Source: Acanthopleura granulata (lineage: Eukaryota > Mollusca > Polyplacophora > Chitonida > Chitonidae). Taken from it: a stretch of DNA of 64,000 nucleotides. This document shows, one piece after another, positions 1 to 12,000 of the stretch (its first letter is position 1; every line of letters starts with the position of its first letter). The notes below the pieces were generated by a model. That model worked only from the letters and a program-made list of their open reading frames with translations. It was not told where the DNA came from and searched no databases. A program made the translations under genes and the position numbers. Location: contig JABBOT010000080.1 of NCBI GenBank assembly GCA_016165875.1, positions 12,692,337 through 12,756,336 of the forward strand. Reading direction: 5' to 3'.

Positions 1-2410
1 GGTGAGTCAGATCAGAGTTGAAGAGAGTGAAGGTTAGGACAGTGGTGTCTGGCTGTACAGCATAAAAAAACATTAGGTCAAAGTGCACTTATCACCACAG
101 AGGGCAGGGTTTACACTTAGGGTGAGTCAGATCAGAACCGAAGAGGGTGAAATTTAGGACAGTGGTGTCTGGCTGTACAGCATATCAAAGTCCACTTATG
201 ACCACAGAGGGCAGGGTCTACACTAGTGGTGAGTCAGATCAGAGTTGAAGAGAGTGAAGGTTAGGACAGTGGTGTCTGGCTGTACAGCATGTCAATGTGC
301 ACTTATCATCAGAGATGGCAGGGTTTACAGTTAGGGTGAGTCAGATCAGAACCGAAGAGGGTGAAATTTAGGACAGTGGTGTCTGGCTATACAGCATGAA
401 AAGACATTAGGTCAAAGTGCACTTATCACCACAGAGGGCAGGGTTTACACTTAGGGTGAGTCAGATCAGAACCGAAGAGGGTGAAATTTAGGACAGTGGT
501 GTCTGGCTGTACAGCATATCAAAGTGCACTTATCACCACAGAGGGCAGGGTCTGCACTAGTGGTGAGTCAGATCAGAGTTGAAGAGAGTGAAGGTTAGGA
601 CAGTGGTGTCTGGCTGTACAGCATAAAAAGACATTAGGTCAAAGTGCACTTATCACCACAGAGGGCAGGGTTTACACTTAGGGTGAGTCAGATCAGAACC
701 GAAGAGGGTGAAATTTAGGACAGTGGTGTCTGGCTATACAGCATGAAAAGACATTAGGTCAAAGTGCACTTATCACCACAGAGGGCAGGGTTTACACTTA
801 GGGTGAGTCAGATCAGAACCGAAGAGGGTGAAATTTAGGACAGTGGTGTCTGGCTGTACAGCATATCAAAGTCCACTTATCACCACAGAGGGCAGGGTCT
901 ACACTAGTGGTGAGTCAGATCAGAGCTGAAGAGAGTGAAGGTTAGGACAGTGATGTCTGGCTGTACAGCATATCAAAGTGCACTTATCACCACGGAGGGC
1001 AGGGTTTACACTTAGGGTGAGTCAGATCAGAACCGAAGAGGGTGAAATTTAGGACAGTGGTGTCTGGCTATACAGCATGAAAAGACATTAGGTCAAAGTG
1101 CACTTATCACCACAGAGGGCAGGGTTTACACTTAGGGTGAGTCAGATCAGAACCGAAGAGGGTGAAATTTAGGACAGTGGTGTCTGGCTGTACAGCATAT
1201 CAAAGTGCACTTATCACCACAGAGGGCAGGGTCTACACTAGTGGTGAGTCAGATCAGAGTTGAAGAGAGTGAAGGTTAGGACAGTGGTGTCTGGCTGTAC
1301 AGCATAAAAAGACATTAGGTCAAAGTGCACTTATCACCACAGAGGGCAGGGTTTACACTTAGGGTGAGTCAGATCAGAACCGAAGAGGGTGAAATTTAGG
1401 ACAGTGGTGTCTGGCTATACAGCATGAAAAGACATTAGGTCAAAGTGCACTTATCACCACAGAGGGCAGGGTTTACACTTAGGGTGAGTCAGATCAGAAC
1501 CGAAGAGGGTGAAATTTAGGACAGTGGTGTCTGGCTGTACAGCATATCAAAGTGCACTTATCACCACAGAGGGCAGGGTCTACACTAGTGGTGAGTCAGA
1601 TCAGAGCTGAAGAGAGTGAAGGTTAGGACAGTGATGTCTGGCTGTACAGCATATCAAAGTGCACTTATCACCACGGAGGGCAGGGTTTACACTTGGGGTG
1701 AGTCAGATCAGAACTGAAGAGGGTGAAATTTAGGACAGTGGTGTCTGGCTATACAGCATGAAAAGACATTAGGTCAAAGTGCACTTATCACCACAGAGGG
1801 CAGGGTTTACACTTAGGGTGAGTCAGATCAGAACCGAAGAGGGTGAAATTTAGGACAGTGGTGTCTGGCTATACAGCATGAAAAGACATTAGGTCAAAGT
1901 GCACTTATCACCACAGAGGGCAGGGTTTACACTTGGGGGAGTCAGATCAGAGCTTAAGAGGGTAAAGGTTAGGAGAGTGGTATCTGGTTGTACAGCATAT
2001 CAAAGTGCACTTATCACCACAGAGGGCAGAGTTTACACTTTGGGTGAGTCAGATCAGAACTGAAGAGGATGAAGGTTAGGACAGTGGTGTCACAGTGCAC
2101 TTATCGCCAGAGATGGCAGGGTTTACACTTAGAGTGAGTCAGATCAGAGCTGAAGAGGGTGAAGGTTAGGACAGTGGTGTCTGGCTGTACAGTGTGAAAA
2201 GACATTAGGTCAAAGTGCACTTATCACCACAGAGGGCAGCGTTTACACTTAGAGTGAGTCAGATCAGAGCTGAAGAGGGTGAAGGCTAGGACAGCGTGTC
2301 ACAGTGCACATATCAGCACAGAGGGCAGAGTTTACACTAGTGGTGAGTCAGATCAAAGCTGAAGAGGGTGAAGGCTCAGACAGTGGTGTCTCTACACTTC
2401 GGATGAGTCA
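1..2410. repeat. Satellite array with 681-bp higher-order repeat
   Basis: Tandem monomers begin with GGTGAGTCAGATCAG at 1, 121, 228, 335, 455, 562, 682, 802, 909, 1016, 1136, 1243, 1363, 1483, 1590, 1697 and 1817, then decay to about 2410. Monomers are 120 or 107 bp; the difference is a 13-bp insert (aaaagacattagg) before the conserved tcaaagtgcacttatc. Two sequence types also alternate (aaccgaagagggtgaaattt and gttgaagagagtgaaggtt). From 335 the lengths run 120,107,120,120,107,107 (681 bp) and repeat exactly from 1016 to 1697, so this is a higher-order repeat of six monomers, of which about 2.5 regular copies are visible. The array continues past the left edge. No ORF is maintained. Nearly every monomer carries TGAGTCA. 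Confidence 0.95.
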
Positions 2411-3144
2411 GAGATAGCATACAAGGTTGCTTCCTTATCATGTTTTGTTGGTTACCCAGCCATTCTGTCAATAAATTTTTGGCAGTCCAAATTTTCCAGA
2501 GTGTTAAGATCATCTCTGATAGACAGGGACAAATATGTGCACTGTATCATTACACGTATATAATTTTGTTATTTGAAGACCTTGTCTTTCAACTAAGAAA
2601 GATCCTCTTGGAGAGATAGCAATGTGCTGTGTACATGCATTTCTGCTGATTTCCTTGAGCTGTAAGCAGTGGGAAAAAAAATTGAAGTTAATATGGGTGA
2701 AAAACTTTCTGTAGCCAAGTAACCACAATGTACATGCCCCCCCCCCCCCAAGAAAAAGCTGGAAAAAAGATGTAGATGGACTTGTCTGAGGGTTCTTGAT
2801 TTTACTGCTGAGCCAGAAAAGCTTAGATACATTAACCTCCCTGCACATCATGCATGCTGGGAAGTGAAACCAAGGGTATGTCACTTATTCTGAGTACAAT
2901 TTAAATGTATTTGAATCTCTTAAAATACATGTACATCTATAAGATGTATGTCAATGCATGTGCAAGGTGAGGAAGGCCTTTGAGGAGGAGGTACATGGTA
3001 ATCAAGAAGCACAGTTCCAGGCACGCTCATGTTGACTGGCCAAACATGCCAGGTGCTTCTGGGCACACATGTAATATATATATGTGCACATGTACATTTT
3101 CTTGCATTGTTGAAGGACACTTCTTGTCAGCATGCATGTATACC

Positions 3145-3152
3145 TGTATGTG

Positions 3153-3201
<49 letters not shown>
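3145..3201. repeat. (TA)n microsatellite
   Basis: An alternating TG/TA start passes into a long TATATA run that ends at tatatatatgg. ORFs across this stretch (YIYIYI) are translation artefacts. Confidence 0.95.
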
Positions 3202-5449
3202 GGAATGTGTAGTTTAGAATGGAGAAACCAATCCAAATCACTGGATTTATTTGGAATTTTAGGCTCAAAATGAACCTACCACTTTTCTGTTTAAGTATCA
3301 TTTATTTCATAATCGTTAATGTAACTTCACTGTGTTACTGAACTTAATACATGTACCTCCACTCAGCATGAATTTTCTGTTGGAAAACAGAAGTGTTGGA
3401 TGGAAAATCCTACGGGTATATATCGCATTGTGATAATCTGATTGTTAGTCAAAGCCTTCATCCCTTTCATACAAGACAGCCATTGCCCTACAATGGCAAT
3501 AGGAAGTAAGGGGCTCCAGAAAAATATTGAAATGTGGATTTAAGTGTCCTGTTATTTTAACACATGCAAAATTGTGCAATTTTGTTCCATTTATCCATCT
3601 GTGAAGTCCGTGAATGAAGTCTTTTGCAAAATTTGGTTGACATTTTCCATAATTTGTTGGCTGCAGAGTCAAATAAAAAATGGGGAAAATCAGAAATTTA
3701 AATATAACTCACTTCCTACAAACATGCTCAATGTCTTTTAGAGGCACAGTAGAGGAAAAAAAGCTGGTCATTGGAATTCTTGGAATGTTGTGTATAATGC
3801 TGGAAAATGCTTTTTTCTTGGCTCTTGTGGTACTCAACCTGGCGGATATAAATTGTACCTTAAATAATGACACAAACTTACTGAGAGCAATGAAATCTGA
3901 GAATAAAATTACTGGTACAGGTAAGCCACATCAAGGGCGGATAGCAGTTAAGTGTGTTTAACAGGCAAGCTTACTAACATGCTGTGTGTAATGTAAGTAC
4001 ATGTATTGTCCATGTAATCAAGTTCAGTAATCTGAATAGTAATCATGAGTATTTTTGCTTTGAATGATGGTTGATTTCTCCTGTGGTATTATCACTGGGT
4101 GTAATGTATACCTGTAGGTTACATCTTATATACATGTACTGTAGCACACACAGAGTAATGTTATGATAGAGTTTAAGGCTTGTCTACAGCATATATATAT
4201 ATGTAAGTGTACACACACATGTAGAGGTCATGCCAGTAGGCAGTGGCCTCTAAAAACAGTGGCAATGGAATATTAATATCCATGTGACATGACTTGGATG
4301 GATAAGAGAGCTGGCAGTTGTATAGCCACAAGGTGTAAAAAACCCTGTGAATTATTATGTACAATATTATGTACTCTGCACTTGTTTGCACCCTGGTTAG
4401 CTACAGTCGGTGATGTGAAAGACAGGACTCGACTGGCTGTGCATTACGAGCTACAGGAGACCAGGAGAATCCTTTTCAGAAGGGAGATGGGGCAGAAAAA
4501 AAGAAAGAAAGCATAACACAATTTGTATTCAGGGAGCGACATTGATCAGTGACTTGTGAAGAATATAAGAGCGACCAGTGTGATGGAGTAGAGGCACATA
4601 CCCCAGTGACTGCGCTCACCAATCCCTTTTGACGGCTCTAATAGCCTTTGATGTGGCCTGCATATTATCATGGGGATGTGGGATAGTGTAGTACAAGGGC
4701 TGTGCGCATAAACTCGACTGGTGTTTTTCTGTGTAGCTTTGAGAAAGGAGGACAAAGCATTTTTTTTATGAACATCGTTATGTGGGATCACTGAAAGGTC
4801 AGCAGATGCTGTGTTTAGGAAATTTATCCAAAGCTTACAAGTAGCTAGTCATTTTAGTGACCATCTCGTTTAACAACCACACGTAACATGGGTCAAACAC
4901 AGCTTCATAGTTAGGATGCCCTTTTGAGTTTCATAATTTTGGTTAAAAATCAAGGAAACCATGCAGTATGTCTAATGTTAACACGACAAGTTTGAAGCCT
5001 AATGGAAAGGATATTGATGTAAGAATAGGTAATCTGTGAATGTAATACAGTGGCAATGTTCGTGATTCTGTCACAGCACACAGGCATTCCAAATAGTGGG
5101 CTTTTGTAATGTGTGTTACTATTTTAGGCCTAGAAATCTTTTGTACATTTGGAACTTCAGCATATTTCCACATAAGTGGGTAATATACATGTAGGCAAGT
5201 CCCCCGTATATATTTATGGTGGATAAATTGCACCTATTCAAAATTCCAAGCCAGATTTTCTTGTGCATATATCTCTGTAATCCTACTTTTATCAATGTAT
5301 GTGAAAGTGGCATCTTAAAAAGTTTCTGTGGTGGTTTTTTTCATACAATGTAGAAAATTTTACTGAATGTTTTGCTTGAGTAATGGTAACATTGTATGAA
5401 AGTGTGACAGGGTGAAGTATGAGTACTATTTGGTCCTGGGTGGAAGGGA

Positions 5450-5560
5450 ATTTCCCTTTAGTTCATGGTAGAGGGGTTGACTCAAAACCCAGAGATCGCT
5501 GACTCAAATCCCCAGCTGGTTAGCCCGGTCACAAAAGGGTTACTTCAAATCTTTGAGAGA
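5450..5560 (+). mobile_element. Possible tRNA-derived SINE head (second family)
   Basis: The stretch has an A-box-like tagttcatggtagagg and a B-box-like gactcaaatcccc about 45 bp downstream, spaced as in tRNA-derived Pol III promoters. It does not fold into an obvious complete tRNA and differs from the common SINE family of this window. The call rests only on these two boxes. Confidence 0.3.
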
Positions 5561-6013
5561 TTCTGGGTTAACATGAGGCTAAAGTGCTGGTCAGATACTT
5601 TTTGAACATTTTTTTTTCATCATTTTAATCACTTAAAAATGTTCTACTTCTCCCTAGTAGTGCTTGTATTTCAAGTTTTATGGGGGGCCCATAGTTACAT
5701 GCACATAGCAGAGGGATAATTCAGAATATATTTGTTATTCTTGAGTTGATCGCGATAAATACAGATGGGTATTAAGTCGAGACCTGGGTTCCAAGAAATA
5801 CTTCAAGAAATGTTCTGAAAGATTTATACAATCCTCCTAAGAAATATTGGTTGGTTGGAAAGTTTTGTTAGAGTCAACAACCAATGTGACAAGTGTTGAT
5901 GGTTTCTGTAGCCTGCCAACCATCTCCTCCCTCCCCCCCCCCACACCTCTTGAAGTTGTGGAGCGTGTGAAGGGCCATAACAGTAGATGTGACGTGTTGT
6001 TGTTGTTCCTCAG

Positions 6014-9000
6014 GTCGAAATGAGAAGGGTCAGCTTGGTCATGGAGATACACTGCGACGCGACACCCCCACCCTGGTGGAGTGTCTGCAGGACTATAACA
6101 TAATAGACGTGGCTTGTGGCAAAAACCATACACTCTTTCTAACAGGTAGGTGCGGTACACGTACGACTGACCATTGTGCAGAATTTTGTCTTCGAAACAA
6201 CATGCACAAAGTGTACTGTAATCCATCATTTTTTTCCGATGTTTTCAACATGTCTGTTCAAGCATATTCTGAGGGAATTATAAAAGTTTGGGGTGTGTAT
6301 GTTCAGTTTATATGGAAGACAGCACCAACAGGGCAGGACAGTGATATCAAAGGTAACAATAGAGAATATCTTTCTTTCACATTCCATATGCTTTGTTTAA
6401 TGTGCACTATATTCAGGCAGTGTGTGTATTCACAGCTTTTCACCGGACTGTTTCCTGTTCCTGTGTATATTTACATTATTCTTGAAGAGCACACAGATTC
6501 TAGAGGATACATTGACAGATTTGTAGCACTGTTTTGTGTTGGCAGATAAGGGCCGAGTGTTAGCATGTGGAGACAACAAGATGGGTCAGCTGGGCCTCGG
6601 CTTGCAAAGTCCATTTGTACCTAGTCCAACCAGAGTAAGTCTACAATAAGAAGGGTCAACTTCATGGGTTTTGATCATGCAGCCTTCCAAAGAAAGTTTG
6701 CAATCAAATAAAATCCACTTCACTCATGCCTGTAATCATCACCTAAAATCGCCTTTCCTTTCTAGCTGATGTAGCAGAACCAGCGATGCTCAAAGTGCAT
6801 GAAATATTGCATGAAATTTCCTGAAAACCAGGAATTTTTTCATAATTTTCCAGTGTATTATGTTGCTCTTCCTGAAAATCTGTCATGCCATGTGTCGAAA
6901 TCCAACCTCATTGCTGAGGGGTTAGCACACTAGTGCAGCACAATGGCCCAGGTGTCTCCCACCAATTGCTGTGAATTCAGTTTGTGTGTTAAAGCCCATC
7001 TCATGCTGGCTACCTCGCTGGTCATACATTGGAAGATCTGCCAGCAACCTGCGGATGGCCGTGGGTTTCTGTGGTCTGCCTGGTTTCCTCCCACCATAAT
7101 GCCGGCCACCTTCGTAAAAACGAAATACTCTTGAGTACGGCGTAAAACACCAATCAAATAGATAAATAAACAACATCCAACCTGGTAACTTCATGTATAC
7201 TTTCACTATTCTATCCATAGATACTGTTTTTGTACATGATGGCATACTCTTTAATATGGCATTCAATGTATGTGCAGCTGTACACAGATTAATAAATGAA
7301 ATGTACCTGTACCATTTGCTGGCCTCTCTCAGTTTGGTAACTTGTCTTTGTAGATCCATTACAAGGGTCCTCCCATCCGTAAAGTGGCATGTGGCGGGGA
7401 GTTTTGTATGGTGGCAGACATCCGAGGAAACCTCTACTCATTTGGGTGTCCAGAGTATGGTCAACTTGGTGAGTTATGGCTAAGACTCATTAGCATTTTT
7501 ACATGGAAACTTTGTAATTCATTATGTGGACTTGTTCACCTATATGTCTGGTGAAGTTTTAGTGAAACCAGAAACTGGTCCTCTTCATTTGATTTCTGAT
7601 CATATTGTATTTCTTAAAGCCACCTAATACTGTAAACGCAGCCTATTAGGTTGATTGTATTAGCTAATAGTAAGATGCTCATTCACACAGTTGTATGTGG
7701 GAAGGTCTGCCAGCAGTCTGCAGATGGTTGGGAGTTTTCCCTGGGCTCTGAAAGATTTCCTCCCACCATAATGCCGGCCACTGTTGTATGTTAGAGTGAA
7801 ATTCTCATTTTCATAAAATGCAAATCAGATAAATAACAAATTTATCGCACAGTTTAATATACCTATAGAATCTGTCCACACATTGTTTTCATATGGTTCT
7901 TACTTAATTTGCAGGTCACAATACAGATGGAAAGTTTTTCGTCACCAGCAACAAAATGTCCTTCAAGTGCGAGACATCACCCAGAAAAGTTAATGTCTTC
8001 ATAGAGAAGGCCAAGGAAGGCTACATCGTTCCCATACCAGATGTGGAAGTCCGAGACGTGGCGTGTGGGATTAACCATACTGTAAGATGGTCAGCTATTG
8101 GCTGATGTGTGTATCTTGTTTATCCAACAATAAGAGTATTACAGTGATAAGTTGAAAAGAAAAGTTGTTTAGTTATTTCTGTGTTTCACCTAAAGTTTAG
8201 AATGTGAAAATTTTCAGAAGAACATGAAATGTTACTTTTGATGCCAACACTTAATTTTTTTCTGATAAGAATTATTCAAACTTCACCAAAAACTCTTAAG
8301 TGGATAAGTTGAACATAATCAAGAAAAATTTGTCTCTTGGAAAACGCTAAACTTTAGTTGAAATAAAGTGGTTGACAGGGCTTGAAATTCAGGATGGCCA
8401 TCGCGGTCATGGCCTTTGTATATTTCACTTTGGCTGCAGTTTAAAAGACAACCAAGATCTTTCGTCTGCTGAGTTTGGCCTTCGATTCTTCCTTTGTATA
8501 AATACACTAGTATACTTCGCACCTTTCCCCCCTAAAGCCAAGCTTTTGATCGAGGGTTCATAGTATACAGTAGGATAGGGGAAGGGCGATTGAAACTGAT
8601 GGCTTAGAAAGTTATAGCATCCTCGAGTGCTCCCGAAGTGTGCCTGTAAACCAGAAGTTAAAAAAGGGGAACCATTTTCCGGCTGAGTCGCGAATCTTAT
8701 CTTCTTAATTTAGTACCTAGCTCCTTGTCTTGTGGTCACGTTATCTTTGAGAATTTCGAAGGTACCAAATGGCTCACCGTTCACAGTCATCTTGAAAAGT
8801 CTTGTAACCTACTCTTGGTCCTGAAATGTAACAGAGTTCGGGCATCGAAAACATCTTGAAAACTATGACTTTTCATGGTCCAATGTAGGCTCTATTTCAT
8901 TCTTCATAGTGCAACAGGGAAGGACATACAGTTGTTTTGTTTTTGTCAATTTTCAATACACAAAGGTTTGCGTGACATGAGCGCAGATCTCTTTTAAGAG

Positions 9001-12000
9001 CAGTTCCATCGAGTTCGGACATCTGCGACGATTATGTTGAGTTCAGGTTACCCTGATGTCGCTGAACTGACACAAACACTGAGGCCAGCAGCAGTTGACC
9101 GATTCAGACGCCTACAATTGTGAGACAAGTAATATAAAGTTGGATTGCATTGGATTTGTTTTATGCATTCATGTACATATAACTTAAAACATGATATGCA
9201 CTTGTTACTAAATAATTTTTGTATGCATCTATAGCTTGGAATTTGACATCAGTCGTGGAAACTTGGATGGTGTTTCTTAATCGTTAGATCGACGACATAT
9301 GATGTCCTACCACCCCTTACTTTACCAACATTACTTTTAACTCCGTTCCTGGTGAAAGCCTTTATGTTGTCTTGACGTCACAGAAAGATTGAACATTTGT
9401 AATCATGGTATGGGACATCCGGTTTACCTAATGTAACAACGGCCATGGTAGAAATTGTTTTGGCTTTCCTGTCAGCTTTTAACTAGCAATTACCTAGGCC
9501 ACTTTTGGCCTTGGTATCCAAAAATGAATTTCAAGCCCTGAGTATGTATCAGTATACATTAAAGTACGTATCGGTGTTTTGAATGTTTTACGTGTTGGCT
9601 ACAAGAGATGTTAATGCCAGAACCCATGCAACTAGTATAGGTACACTTCCAGAAATAAGACAAAAAAGCCATAGCAAAATCAAAGGAGGGGGGTCAGTGG
9701 TGATAGCCAAGGAAAAGAAATTGTCAAAGCTCTAGAGCAGATAAGTTTCCTTTGATGTGTATTTGAGTTACTGACATTTTACTCCAAAAAAAGAAACAAT
9801 GAAACAATAATTCTTGTTAACATGAGATTCCAGTTTGATAAAGTACTTTTTGGGGATATTTTTGGTTGTGCAGATAATCGTTGACTCCAATAAGCGAGTG
9901 TTTACCTGGGGGTTTGGTGGCTACGGCAGGCTGGGCCATTCTGAGCAGAAGGATGAGATGGTACCCAGGCACCTCAAATACTTTGATGGACCGTCCAGAG
10001 GTGCTACGCGAGTGTTTGCCGGCAGCACCTTTTCTATGGCTATCAGTGAACTAGGTGAATTCTCTTTCTGTGATTATCAGTGAACTAAGTGAGTTCTCTT
10101 TCTACGGCTATCAGTGAACTAGGCAAGCTTTCTGTCTCTGGCTGTCAGTGACAAGGTGAGCTTTTTTTTACCTGTGGCTATCAGTGAAGTAGACAAGCTG
10201 TATTTCTGTGCTAACATTGAACTATGTAAGCCCCCTTTCTATGAGTATCACTATGTGATAAACTGTGTGAGTGCTCTTTCTATGACCATCAGTGAACTAA
10301 TTTCCTTCACTCACAAAACTGATGTGGGAAGATCTGCAACAGCCTCGTCGGTTTCCCCCTGGATCTGCTCGCTTGCAACCTGTCATAATGCTGGTCGCCG
10401 TCATATAACTGAAGTAATCTTGAGCACTTCGTAAAGCACCAGACAAAGAAATCATAAAACTGACAGTCATCGTAAAATATTTAATGAAAACTTTCTTTAG
10501 CGGCGCATTAAAACAAGAATTAAATAAATAAAAATATGAATTAAAAAAACAAGTCTGCAGAGAATAAGTAAAATCTGATGATCTGTTTTAGAATTACAGA
10601 AATTTGTAGTGGTGATAATGTTTACGGTCTACATGTAATTGTACAGGAAATCAGAAAGGTTTTGTGTTGTCTGTTATACTAAACTGGCTGCCTGGTGTGT
10701 GTTTAGGTGCCTTGTTCCTTTGGGGTCAGACAAAGTCCAGTGGGGAGGCAGCTATGTACCCTAAGCTGGTACAGGACCTGAGTGGCTGGAGGATCCGCAG
10801 TGTGGCCTGCTGGTGAGTTTGGGTGTCAGTATGTGTGGAAAACATGTGTGTGCAGATGAGCTGTAACATTTATATCCCTCGTTCAGAAATGTGGTAAGGT
10901 TTCATGGACGCCCAGTTGAGGGGCTCCTCTTTGAGCGAACAAAGTGACAATGGACCTCCTTGGCCATTGTGTGCTACCACTGCGTGGTGGGCCAGTAGCC
11001 TGATTCTGTCGCTGTGAGTTCAAGTCCAGCTCACAGTGGCTTCCTCTCCGGTACATTGGAAGGTCTGCCAGCAACCTGTGGAAGGTCATTGGTTTCCCCG
11101 TGCTTTGCTCGGTTTCCTCCTACCTTTATGATGGCCGCTGTTGTTCAGGTGAAATATTCTTCAGTGTGGTGTGAAATACCAATTATTTATTTAAATAAAT
11201 AAATAACAAGGTGAGAAATAATATGACACGTATCTTTGCTAAATTTCACCAGTGTTATCAAGACTAAGACACATGTGATTAGCTCGTAATTTTACACCAG
11301 GTAGCCTGCAACATTATGAACGAAAAATATTGTCTCACACATTATTAACTGCATAATTCTTGGGCTATCCAAGGCTGAATCTGGATAAAGCCAAACACAT
11401 TTTTTTTGTTTCAAACTTGGAGATGATGTGGTCTTTTATACACTAACTTCCCTACTCCTGGACAAATGTCCTTGCAGCTACAAATCCAGCTTCATCTTAT
11501 TTGACAGTGGCTTTAAGTCAAGGGATTTGTTGTCCTCCTGCCAAGGTGCAGTGTTTTACATCTGAGCTATACCCAGTTTGCTACACCGTTAAGACAAAGG
11601 ACAACAAATAATGTAATTTTAATTATTTTGAAAGATGACTGGAAATATTCCTAAAAGACCATAGCCATTTTTTTCTGATACTGTTGTTACTCAATAAGAA
11701 GACTAAATCTGGAACTGTTACGAGACTTATGGTAAAAAGGCAACATGATGTTCGCATTACTTTTGCAGAAACTGCTGCGTCCTCGGGATACAGAAGTAAC
11801 TCATGCCTGATTGAAGCTGATAATAATGGTAGCACTTCTGATTTTCTCCGTGTGCATAATTTTTACTTCCTTTCAAAAGTGATGTCTGTGTTATGTAACA
11901 TCACAATTATAAAATACTTATATCCAGCCACTTTCTCATATCACTCTGCTTGTCTACAGTAACAAGAGCATCGTTGTAGCAGCCGACGAGAGTCTAATCA

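Larger units (their letters stand above)
2411..6013. other. Non-coding stretch, probably RCC2 intron or 5' flank
   Basis: No exon matching the missing RCC2 N-terminal region was found here. Small ORFs are not supported by recognisable protein sequence or paired splice sites. Visible features are a poly-C run near 2737, a TA microsatellite at 3145-3201, a C-rich run near 5931 and a tRNA-like stretch near 5450-5560. An ORF around 3740-3920 lies between an acceptor-like and a donor-like site but its product is unrecognised. Confidence 0.5.

Noticed and set aside
2980..3301. ORFs with YIYIYI runs
   Set aside because: They read through a (TA)n microsatellite.
3680..3961. Hydrophobic 93-codon ORF as an RCC2 5' exon
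   Set aside because: Flanked by splice-like sites, but the peptide bears no resemblance to RCC2's N-terminal region.
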